Below the pieces are notes generated by a model, which was not told the origin of the DNA, searched no databases, and was given only the letters and a program-made list of their open reading frames with translations. A stretch of 64,000 nt of DNA from Trinickia acidisoli (lineage in GTDB: Bacteria > Pseudomonadota > Gammaproteobacteria > Burkholderiales > Burkholderiaceae), in NCBI RefSeq assembly GCF_017315725.1, contig NZ_JAFLRG010000002.1, positions 62,001 through 126,000 on the forward strand, written 5' to 3'. Position 1 is the stretch's first letter; each line of letters opens with the position of its first letter. Shown here piece after piece: positions 56,323 through 63,644 of this stretch. The translations under genes and the position numbers were made by a program.

Positions 56323-57581
56323 GATCGCTTCCCTGGCCATGGAAGCGCCACGCGACGAAGGGCTGGAAGGTTGACCTTCGCATAAATCGTCGTGGTATCG
56401 AGAGAACGATGGCGCAACAGATCGCCGATCTCCTTGAATGGAACGCCGCCTTGCACCATCCGGCAAGCCATGGTGTGCCGGAAAATATGGGTGCCGCGCA
56501 CACGTTGCTGCAAACCGCAACGCGCAGCGGCATAACGAACTGCGTTACGGACAATATCCAGATTGGCTGCGGCATCAAGCGGTGGTCGATGGCGAACAAA
56601 TACCTCGCGCCGTGCAGTGTTTGGACGCCCACGCTGCAGGTACTCGGAGATCGCGTTGCCGGTCAGTCTTGGAAGCGGGACGATGTCGATCCGTTTGCCC
56701 TTGCCGTGTATCGTCAATGTTCCATCTCGCCAGTCGATATCATCGAGACTCAGACGTGCCACTTCCGCGCGCCGCAAGCCAAGATCTAGAAGACAGCGCG
56801 TCATGGCGTAATCGCGCATGCCGGTAGCACTGCTACGATCGAACGCCTTGAGCAGTTGCCTGACTTCGACAGACGAGAGGACCTCGGGCAATCCGGAGAG
56901 ACGCCATTGCGCAACCCTCGGCAGCGCTGCGATGAGCGTTTCGGTTGGCGTTCCCCGGCTGCTCTTGAATAACAAGTAGCTCCGTAGCGAGATACCGATA
57001 CCCTTGATCGTCGCTGGAGCAAGTCCGTTCGTTCGGCGCATAACAAAACGTACAATATCGCCCGGGGTCAACCTCGAAATCTGTACGGGCCCCGCACCGA
57101 AACGATCGACAAGAAACTCGTGGGCCTGCCGTACTCGAACTGTGCATGTGCTGTCGGACAGACCGCGAACCTCTGCCAGATGGCGCTTGAATTCTGCGAG
57201 CTCTGTGCCGATAGGCGTCAACACGTTGAGAGTCAAATGCTCCGGTTGCGCGCCGTCGAGCATCGCGAAGAAGTGCTTCAAACCGGCGCGAACATCGGCG
57301 CTTGTGTGCCGACAGCGAGACGCGCATTGGCAATGCGGCAGGTGCCGCTCGAGAAACTGGACGATCGTCGGCTTGCTAACATCGCAAAGATTGATGTCGC
57401 GCTGCGTCATCCAATGAATGAAGTGGGCGACACACCTGAAGTAGCATTCCACTGTCTCCCGGGCATAACCACGATCGATCAGGTATTGAACGTAAGCGTC
57501 TGCATGCGTTCGCAACGCAGCGCCTTCGAACCAATGCTCGCAGAGCAGATGGCCGGGTCTGATGCGTGTGTATTTGGGCAT
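56319..57581 (-). CDS. Tyrosine recombinase RitA (copy 2)
   Basis: 420 residues, same as copy 1 (LGLRRAEVARL, HGKGKRIDIVPL, HIFRHTMACRM, TTIYAKVNL), starting at the ATG at 57581 with GAGGAGAG upstream. Intact. Confidence 0.9.
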   Translation of the reverse strand: MPKYTRIRPGHLLCEHWFEGAALRTHADAYVQYLIDRGYARETVECYFRCVAHFIHWMTQRDINLCDVSKPTIVQFLERHLPHCQCASRCRHTSADVRAGLKHFFAMLDGAQPEHLTLNVLTPIGTELAEFKRHLAEVRGLSDSTCTVRVRQAHEFLVDRFGAGPVQISRLTPGDIVRFVMRRTNGLAPATIKGIGISLRSYLLFKSSRGTPTETLIAALPRVAQWRLSGLPEVLSSVEVRQLLKAFDRSSATGMRDYAMTRCLLDLGLRRAEVARLSLDDIDWRDGTLTIHGKGKRIDIVPLPRLTGNAISEYLQRGRPNTARREVFVRHRPPLDAAANLDIVRNAVRYAAARCGLQQRVRGTHIFRHTMACRMVQGGVPFKEIGDLLRHRSLDTTTIYAKVNLPALRRVALPWPGKRS

Positions 57582-57740
57582 GGTAGCTCTCCTCGAAAAA
57601 ACACAGAACAGCATGAGGAAAGTACCGCAAATTATGGAAGGTAACGACGGCTCCCGGAAGAGATGGGCCCTGAAAAAGCGGGACGTTTGAAGCCACGTCG
57701 CCATGACCTTCCATAACCAAGACCTGTGGATAGTTTCGTT

Positions 57741-57758
57741 TATAGAAGCCCTTCTATA
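57741..57758. repeat. Palindrome TATAGAAG-CC-CTTCTATA next to RIT copy 2
   Basis: Same arms as the copy 1 palindrome (22797-22814), but with CC instead of GG in the centre, that is, the reverse complement. Confidence 0.75.
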
Positions 57759-58145
57759 ATGTGAGCGGCTGGATGTTCGCCGACACTGTCGCCGGTGCGA
57801 ACGCGAGCGCAAACCTGTATTCGCTCGTGGAAACGTGCCGCGCTAACCGCATCGATCCGTACTACTACCTCCACTGGCTCTTCCAAAAACTTCCACTTGC
57901 CACGACCGTCGAGGACTATGACGCGTTGTTGCCCTGGAAGATGCCCGCCGACCTGCGCTGAGTCGCCGCTGCCACACCTCGGAGTTCGACGCTACCACTC
58001 TGAGAGGCGTGAATTAATGACCGCGTACATTTAAGCAACTATCTTCCGGATCAATCGGTCTATGACAGATTGGCTGACCTGGCCTGCGGTCGACCTCGAG
58101 TTTGAATTCCGCATAAGCAGGCAAACGGTGTGGAGAAGAAAAAGA

Positions 58146-59087
58146 ATGGCAATGAAATTTGGCCGTGCCTGGTGCGATGAATCTGGGGAGGCGCTGACTC
58201 CGTATCGCGCCCGGGAACTGTACACGGACGAGGGCAGTGAGTACTACGGACGCGAACTTACATTTCGGTGTGAAGACAAGGACTGTCGGGTTCGCCTGAC
58301 TCCGGTCGGGATCTACATGACGCGCAAGTCGAAACGTGCGCTGCACTTTCGCACGAGGGACGAACACAATCCAGATTGTGATTTGGTTCAACCCGGTCGC
58401 GCCGGTACGACGGTTCGCCGGCCGCCCGATGGCGAGGACGACTATAAGCCCACCAACTTTCCAACCGAATTCGTTTTGAATCCGCCGAAGCGTAACAGGA
58501 CCGGTGGCGGCACAAGCGACGATGGCGGCGAAGGTACTGACGGAGTGACAACGGGCGGAAGCGGGACTGGCGGTGGCGGCGGTGGCGGGCGACAGACGAG
58601 CACGAAAACTCGTTACCTCGATGAGGTCGTCGACTGCTTTCTTTCCGGCGACGATGACAGCAAGCGCCGCGAGTTCACGATCGGTAACAAGACGAAGGCA
58701 TTCACGCGGTTCTTCAAGAAGGCGCAGTTTTTCGGTGACGAGACGGGGCTGATCTACTACGGACCGGTCGACTCGTTGAAAGTATACAAGGACAAGGGCG
58801 TCGGTTTGCGCTTTGCCGAGCCAGTCTGGATTGACAAGAAGCCGTATCGCATTCGGGTCTACGTACCTCAGGAGCGCATCGACGCGTCCCGGAGTAGGAA
58901 GGCGTTCCTTGCCGAAATGGTCGAGCTGGAGAAGGCGATCGCCGCAAAGGAGGAGGTGCTTGCATTCTTCGTTGGTGCTTACCCTGAAAGGGTGACCATC
59001 GAGAAGCCGGATGGCACAAGCTTCGATCTCTATAGCGCCGACCTTGCGAGCATAGATCACCTGTCACTGACGTTTGCAAAATCATAA
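58146..59087 (+). CDS. Hypothetical protein with a probable N-terminal zinc site and C-terminal domain
   Basis: 313 residues from the ATG at 58146 (GGAG about eleven bases upstream); an in-frame start at 58062 is less likely. The N-terminal region (1-90) has a Cys/His pattern CEDKDC, then HFRTRDEHNPDC, which looks like a zinc-binding site of the kind found at the start of CoiA-like proteins. A Gly-rich linker (SGTGGGGGGGR) leads to a C-terminal alpha/beta domain (RYLDEVVDCFLSGDDDSKRR, LIYYGPVDSLKVYKDKGVGL, EKPDGTSFDLYSADLA) that I do not recognise. It converges with the DUF2971/SLATT operon and may belong to the same defence island. The IS66 right end is 117 bases upstream and probably replaced its native promoter. 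Confidence 0.6.
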   Translation: MAMKFGRAWCDESGEALTPYRARELYTDEGSEYYGRELTFRCEDKDCRVRLTPVGIYMTRKSKRALHFRTRDEHNPDCDLVQPGRAGTTVRRPPDGEDDYKPTNFPTEFVLNPPKRNRTGGGTSDDGGEGTDGVTTGGSGTGGGGGGGRQTSTKTRYLDEVVDCFLSGDDDSKRREFTIGNKTKAFTRFFKKAQFFGDETGLIYYGPVDSLKVYKDKGVGLRFAEPVWIDKKPYRIRVYVPQERIDASRSRKAFLAEMVELEKAIAAKEEVLAFFVGAYPERVTIEKPDGTSFDLYSADLASIDHLSLTFAKS

Positions 59088-59189
59088 GGCTTCGGCGCAC
59101 CGGTTGTTCGTCCCCGGCGGAAAACCTGCCCTGACCGTTGAGCACCGTTTTCCGCCGGCAACACGTTAGTGGTCAGCTGTGGTCAGCAT

Positions 59190-59741
59190 TCAAATGTCCG
59201 GTGGTCCCGGGTGTTCTCGATGATAGCGAATGTGCAACGCGCCTTTCATTTCAGGATTACCATCGTTGAACGTCTGCCAGATTGACTCGTAGGTGTGCCC
59301 AGGCCATAAGTGATTTATCAGGTGGACATGCGCGCCATGCTTGAAATGATTGTCGTGTGGGTTTAGATCACGGTTGTCGAAATAGAAGAACTGCCAGTTA
59401 GGGTGAATGGGGCTGTAAAACAAGTGCCCAACAAGGTATCGACGGTCACCGAGCAACTGATACCATTTTCTCATCGCCTTGGCCTGCTCCCTCTTAGGAG
59501 GACCGAGTTTGAGGTTAGGCATGTTGGAACTGTCTTCGGATGTGAATTGCAACTTCTCCGGAAGGAAGTCACGCCACGACATGACATGGAGCCAAGGCAA
59601 TACCTGGGCGTCGCAAACCCGAATGAACTCGTCAAACGCTTCCTCCGTGATGACCGTGCGCCGGCAGAGCTTGTCGAGCTTGCTCATCTTTGATGCCGTA
59701 ACAATTCGTAGAATGTCGTCTATGATGGTGGGCTGGTCCAA
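59190..59741 (-). CDS. Hypothetical protein, last gene of the SLATT/CD-NTase cluster
   Basis: 183 residues from a TTG start (59741), 20 bases after the DUF2971 stop; no upstream ATG is available, and an internal ATG (MSKLDKLCRR) is an alternative. No signal peptide or membrane segment. The centre has aromatic and His-rich stretches (LFYSPIHPNWQFFYFDNRDL, DNHFKHGAHVHLINHLWPGH) that could bind metal or nucleic acid. Family not recognised. The short gap and shared strand suggest co-transcription with the genes upstream. Confidence 0.65.
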   Translation of the reverse strand: MDQPTIIDDILRIVTASKMSKLDKLCRRTVITEEAFDEFIRVCDAQVLPWLHVMSWRDFLPEKLQFTSEDSSNMPNLKLGPPKREQAKAMRKWYQLLGDRRYLVGHLFYSPIHPNWQFFYFDNRDLNPHDNHFKHGAHVHLINHLWPGHTYESIWQTFNDGNPEMKGALHIRYHREHPGPPDI

Positions 59742-59761
59742 GGCTCGTTCTGATTTGTTGG

Positions 59762-60451
59762 TTATCCGTGCCGCAACTGCTTTTCAGGCTTTACAACGAT
59801 CGGCTTGACCTGCTTTTGCCGCACAATTTTAAACGAGTCAAAAGCGGCCCGCGCTTTGAAAATCTCGACCGAATTGATCGGGTCGATCACCAGATCGGCG
59901 AAATCGCGCAGCGACGCCTCGCATCTGACGCCAAGGATAATCTCGCGCGGAATCAATCCAGGTTGAAACGCAAGATATGCTTTGCCGTCTGCGTCCCGCT
60001 CGCTGCCTTCGGCAAAGATCCGGCACTCTCGCTCGTATTGCCAGTCTTTGAACTTCGTCGTTAGCACCGTCATAATCTGTTCTTCGGTTGGGAGCTGTCT
60101 TTGCCCAAGCGAGTCAAGCAAACCAGGTAGGCGGTCGGTACGATAGGAAACCGGACAAACCTGTACATGCTCGGCGGTATCGAATCCAATGCAGACGCCT
60201 CGATGTTTATCGCCGTAGTGGGCCCACATGACGGGACTGTGCCAGCTCGTGCTCGTGCAGAGCATAGCGAGGTGGTTGTTCCAGTGCTTATAGATCAGGT
60301 CCTTATAAATTTGCCGGGCGTGGCGGTTCTTTATTGACACCGCCAGCAGCTCGAACGGGTCGTTGGCTTCATCGAAAGTCGATAGCTTGAACCGTTGCTC
60401 TCGGAGAGTTTTCTCAGCCCATTCGCAGGCTGTCAGATAGTAGAGACGCAT
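59762..60451 (-). CDS. DUF2971 domain protein
   Basis: 229 residues with the DUF2971 pattern: LYYLTACEWAEKTLREQRFK, LSTFDEANDPFELL near the start, then SPVMWAHYGDKHRGVCIGFD and a C-terminal YERECRIFAEG. DUF2971 proteins are cytoplasmic, of unknown biochemical function, and are often found in mobile or phage-defence contexts. Here the gene follows a nucleotidyltransferase by 149 bases on the same strand, which fits a defence cluster, but a direct role is not shown. The ribosome site is weak. Confidence 0.82.
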   Translation of the reverse strand: MRLYYLTACEWAEKTLREQRFKLSTFDEANDPFELLAVSIKNRHARQIYKDLIYKHWNNHLAMLCTSTSWHSPVMWAHYGDKHRGVCIGFDTAEHVQVCPVSYRTDRLPGLLDSLGQRQLPTEEQIMTVLTTKFKDWQYERECRIFAEGSERDADGKAYLAFQPGLIPREIILGVRCEASLRDFADLVIDPINSVEIFKARAAFDSFKIVRQKQVKPIVVKPEKQLRHG

Positions 60452-60600
60452 GGGATGGGCTAAGCGCGCGGCACTTCATCCGGCGTGGCAGCGACCACTT
60501 CGGTTTGAAGATCGATAGCGATAAGCGCCTTGCGGACGCGCGTGGCCAACGTAGTCATGGGCAGATTCCTCGTTAGGAAACAGCGATTACGCAGGTTGTC

Positions 60601-61377
60601 TCATAGACGAAACAGTCGCCTGATTTCACGTTCTGCTGTCGCCGGCATGCTGTCTCTTTCATACCGCTTGACATTGGCGACAATCGTCTTGGCACGGGTG
60701 ATCTCGTTGTTGGTCCATTGCGGATATGACCAGTTCGTGGCGAGATTATCAATCACAGTAAAGAAGTATTCTTTCTGGTTTGTTAGCCACCAGAACGTGA
60801 GCCCGCACACCCATTGTTCCATTTCGAAGGAGATGAACGGAGACCCACTTGCCGCATTCCAGTACTTGAATAGCCGGATCGTCGGTTTGATCAACGAATT
60901 GCTCGCCTTGTTCTTTGCCTCAAGCGTGGAATTGAATGCGCTTGGATTGGTGGCTCTCCATCCGCCCGAGCCATTGGGAATTGCAAGGTCACCGAGCCAA
61001 GTCATTGTCGCCGGTACCAGATCAAACTTGATGTGATTCAGTTCCAAAACGATGGTCGGGCTGGATTGGTAGATTGCCGACGTGCCATAGCGCTTTTCTG
61101 CAAAGGCCTTCAGGCGATTCAGGTATGTCTGGGGCGTCGCGTTGTTGTCGCTGAAGACGATCATGTAGTCGATGTCGGACTGCTCGTCCATTGAGCGTGG
61201 CAGGATAGTCCCTCGTGTTGACGATCCAAAACGAAAGTGCTGCTTGAGCACACCGTTTGTGAAATGCAAGCCCAGGCGCGTTTGGAGAGTGTTGATTGAA
61301 GTGGTAATCGACAACTGTTCGATCGGCGAAAGCACAGCGTTGCTGGCCGTGTCCGTGAGAAAGCTCAGTACCGACAT
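60601..61377 (-). CDS. SMODS-type nucleotidyltransferase (CD-NTase-like)
   Basis: 258 residues. The active-site pattern of the polymerase-beta-like superfamily is clear: FRFGSSTRGTILPRSMDEQS followed by DIDYMIVF (GS and DxD), and a third acidic residue in HIKFDLVPA. A C-terminal helical part follows (LIKPTIRLFKYWNAASGSPF). Related enzymes in CBASS defence make cyclic oligonucleotide signals upon infection. The SLATT membrane protein encoded three bases upstream is a typical effector partner. A strong ribosome site (AAGGAGG) lies within the end of the SLATT gene. The enzyme is at the short end for CD-NTases; which nucleotide it would make cannot be told. Confidence 0.78.
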   Translation of the reverse strand: MSVLSFLTDTASNAVLSPIEQLSITTSINTLQTRLGLHFTNGVLKQHFRFGSSTRGTILPRSMDEQSDIDYMIVFSDNNATPQTYLNRLKAFAEKRYGTSAIYQSSPTIVLELNHIKFDLVPATMTWLGDLAIPNGSGGWRATNPSAFNSTLEAKNKASNSLIKPTIRLFKYWNAASGSPFISFEMEQWVCGLTFWWLTNQKEYFFTVIDNLATNWSYPQWTNNEITRAKTIVANVKRYERDSMPATAEREIRRLFRL

Positions 61378-61380
61378 GCA

Positions 61381-61902
61381 TCAGTCCTCCTTGTCCACCT
61401 TGTGAGTCGCCTCGCCCTCTTCGATGCCCTTACGTGCAGCGACAAACGCCCATCGGGGGATGCTCGGACTCTTGTCGTTCAATTCATTGCGCATGGTCGA
61501 CAGTGCTTTCAGTCTGTCGCGCAATTCGTCCAGACCATCCGTCTGGAGTAGTTCAATCTCTCTAAAGAAGCGGGCCTGGTTTCGAAGCGACAGAAATTGT
61601 CCGGCAGCAGCCCGATGCATGGCAGCGCGCTCGTTGGGCTTAAGAAATGTCATAAGCCCTGTCAAAAGCGACGCCGCAAGGGCGCTAAGGCTGGCAAGCT
61701 CAGGATAGCTCTTGAACAGGGTCGCACCGGCTAACGCCGCGAGTATTGTGGCCGGCACGCCAAGCCAGTAATTGCGTAGCATCCAGCTATCTTCGGCGTT
61801 AAAGTGGCCTTTGCTGGAATAGGTCGCGTCTTCCTCTAGTCGTTTGGCTTCCCGGCTCAAGGCGGAGATCGTATTTTGATTGGCTGGGAGAGGATCGCTC
61901 AT
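61381..61902 (-). CDS. SLATT domain two-helix membrane protein (probable effector)
   Basis: 173 residues. A helical N-terminus (ISALSREAKRLEEDATYSSK) precedes two membrane helices (WLGVPATILAALAGATLF and ASLSALAASLLTGLMTFL) and the family signature KPNERAAMHRAAAGQFLSLR, NQARFFREIELL. The C-terminus is charged and cytoplasmic. SLATT proteins are predicted pore-forming effectors triggered by nucleotide signals, in pairs with SMODS nucleotidyltransferases. First gene of a four-gene minus-strand cluster. I chose the ATG at 61902; an in-frame ATG at 61980 would add an Arg-rich tail not typical of the family. Confidence 0.8.
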   Translation of the reverse strand: MSDPLPANQNTISALSREAKRLEEDATYSSKGHFNAEDSWMLRNYWLGVPATILAALAGATLFKSYPELASLSALAASLLTGLMTFLKPNERAAMHRAAAGQFLSLRNQARFFREIELLQTDGLDELRDRLKALSTMRNELNDKSPSIPRWAFVAARKGIEEGEATHKVDKED

Positions 61903-62171
61903 TGTCTGGTCTTTGCTTTGAAGTTGTCGTTGTCGTGATCGAGATCTTGCGTGTTTGTTTGGGCGATGTAGGGGGCGCAAGGCCAGCGGCGCACATTGGA
62001 GAGAACAATATCACGGCGACTTGCTGATGAGATCGCTGCGCGCAAACCCCGTCTATGGAGCGATACAAGAGCGAGATTGGCGGCATAAATTCCGGAGAGA
62101 ATCTCCGGGGCAATCGTCTTCACGTTGTGGCCGCAAAGTCTGGAAAACTTTCTCATCAACGACCTAGCACA

Positions 62172-62286
62172 GGGATCGTCTGGCCTCCGAACGTCAGATG
62201 GCCGGGCGGCACGGCTCCGACATTGACAGATGTCAGCGGACAGATCGATACGTTCGTGTCCGTTACGTTCGATGGCGGTACGACGT
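62172..62286 (+). pseudogene. Phage tail protein C-terminal remnant
   Basis: The plus frame reads GIVWPPNVRWPGGTAPTLTD, then DTFVSVTFDGGTT, the WPxxVxWPGGTAPTLT...DGGTTW ending common at the C-terminus of phage tail and tail-fibre proteins. The ISAs1 enters at 62287. After its right end the same frame could continue as WLSAMKFKIRK and a stop. No upstream tail gene is present, so only the tip of a prophage gene remains. Confidence 0.6.
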
Positions 62287-63586
62287 CACGGCGATTGCAT
62301 TTGAGCATGGACCAATGCGATCAATGTTGCGACGTTGAATTCAAGCGCTGATCAGTGGTTTGATCTGCAGGATGTGCGTGCGATAGTCTTCATCCCACTC
62401 TGCCCGCTTCACGCGACTGCGAACGCTGGTCTTCGGTAGGCTGATGTCGAGCTTGATCAGGTTCAGGGCGAAGCGTCGCAGGGTCGCGTAATTGTGTGCG
62501 GCGTGGTCCTTTCTCACGCGGCAGGCGTCTTCGAGAAAGGTGACGTCCAGGCTCCAGTGCAAGCTGTTCTCGATGCGCCAGTGGTCACGCGCCGCGCGGG
62601 CGAAGTCCTTCACGTCACACTGTGCGGAGGTGATGAAGTAACGGCGCTGCATGCTGGGTTCGCCCTTGCCAGTATGGCAAATGGCCTCAACCATACCGAT
62701 CTGGTGGCAGTCGGGCCATGCATTCGTGTCCACCCTTTTCAGCACGTCCTGGGTGAGCCAGTAGCGGCGCTCTTCGATGCGGCCATGGTCCTTTTCGATG
62801 GTCCGAACGTAGCACTCGGGCATCAGCCGCTCAATGCGCCCGCGCTCAGTGGCGCCGAAGAAGCCCGAGAGAGCGTTGAAGAGCTTTTCCTGGTTGCCCT
62901 TGACGGCGAGCACGTAGTCGCCCCCACGCTCGCGGATCGCACGGGCAATTTCCCGCTGACAGCCCATCGCATCAATGCTGACGATGCAACCCTTGAGCGC
63001 CAGCGCGTCGAGCACCGCGGGGATCGCGTCGATCTCGTTGCTTTTATCAGCCACGCGTTCCTGGCACAGCATGACCCCAAGGCGCGTGGCATAGGCGCTC
63101 ACCAGATGAACCGGGGTGCGCTCGCCGTCGCGCGAGCCACGCACACACTTGCCGTCAATGGCGATATGCTCAAGCTGCGCCGCTCCCACTACGCTGCCAA
63201 TCCAGCCCCGAAAGGCCCGCTCGAAACGCTTCGCATCCAGTAGCCGGAACACCCGGCCAAAGGTGTCGTGCGAAGGCGCCCCGTTCTCGAGCAGCAGATA
63301 GCGGCGCAGCCACGGCAGACGCAGTTGTGCAAACATCGCCATGTCTGTGAAGCTTTGCGCGCCCGCGATGATCGCGCACACGGCCACCACCAGCAGTTCA
63401 GTCAGGTCGTGTTTAAGCCCGGGGCCGTCACGCGGATCCTCCACGTCTTCCAGCCAATGCACCAGTGTTCGTGTTGTCATCAGGCTCTCCAGCAAGGGAA
63501 GGCCCGAGTAAACGAAATCGGCAAGCAATTTACAACCGTCGCCTCTCTATCCGTTGATCATCGGAAAGTCAAATGCAATCGCCGTG
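62287..63586 (-). mobile_element. ISAs1-family element, copy 2
   Basis: 1,300 bases with inverted ends CACGGCGATTGCATTTGA / TCAAATGCAATCGCCGTG, same orientation as copy 1 at 33552. No target duplication is visible. Transposase intact. Confidence 0.92.
62341..63528 (-). CDS. ISAs1-family (H-repeat type) transposase
   Basis: 395 residues, full length for ISAs1. N-terminal DDE_Tnp_1-associated region (LVHWLEDVEDPRDGPGLKHD, LLVVAVCAIIAGAQSFTDMA) and catalytic domain (HIAIDGKCVRGSRD with Asp, IVSIDAMGCQREIARAIRER with Asp, GDYVLAVKGNQ, and Glu in WRIENSLHWSLDVTFLEDAC). C-terminus ALNLIKLDISLPKTSVRSR. Intact, so able in principle to mobilise copy 1, which differs only by two indels. Confidence 0.93.
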   Translation of the reverse strand: MLADFVYSGLPLLESLMTTRTLVHWLEDVEDPRDGPGLKHDLTELLVVAVCAIIAGAQSFTDMAMFAQLRLPWLRRYLLLENGAPSHDTFGRVFRLLDAKRFERAFRGWIGSVVGAAQLEHIAIDGKCVRGSRDGERTPVHLVSAYATRLGVMLCQERVADKSNEIDAIPAVLDALALKGCIVSIDAMGCQREIARAIRERGGDYVLAVKGNQEKLFNALSGFFGATERGRIERLMPECYVRTIEKDHGRIEERRYWLTQDVLKRVDTNAWPDCHQIGMVEAICHTGKGEPSMQRRYFITSAQCDVKDFARAARDHWRIENSLHWSLDVTFLEDACRVRKDHAAHNYATLRRFALNLIKLDISLPKTSVRSRVKRAEWDEDYRTHILQIKPLISA

Positions 63587-63644
63587 GCTGTCAGCAATGA
63601 AATTTAAAATCCGTAAGTAATCGGTATATGCCGTCGTGCTGTTA

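Larger units (their letters stand above)
54232..57759 (-). mobile_element. RIT element, copy 2, recombinase segment inverted
   Basis: The outer sequence is as in copy 1 (TATCCACAGG on the left, CCTGTGGATAGTTTCG and the 18-bp palindrome on the right), but everything between the 26-bp repeats (54258-57706) is the reverse complement of copy 1. The recombinases are therefore read from the minus strand. The variable base in the repeats is also swapped (A on the left, G on the right). Confidence 0.9.
52846..57961 (+). pseudogene. tnpC: IS66 transposase TnpC (copy 2), interrupted by RIT element
   Basis: Codons up to CLGRR (54231) match copy 1, with an additional His in AQRHHRLVHLACW that is probably the ancestral state. 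The RIT element follows, and the C-terminus (GWMFADTVAGANASANLYSL onward) resumes at 57767. The seven bases before the resumption read TGTGAGC here against CCGCCGC in copy 1. Confidence 0.87.
51907..58028 (+). mobile_element. IS66-family element, copy 2, carrying an inverted RIT segment
   Basis: Left end GTATGCGATCGATTAACG, right end (inverted) GTACGCGGTCATTAATTC. 6,122 bases, one base longer than copy 1, with only a few small differences. The flanks (GAACCAAC and ATTTAAGC) are not duplicated, so this copy moved by, or was later involved in, recombination. The RIT cassette lies in the opposite orientation from copy 1. Confidence 0.9.
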
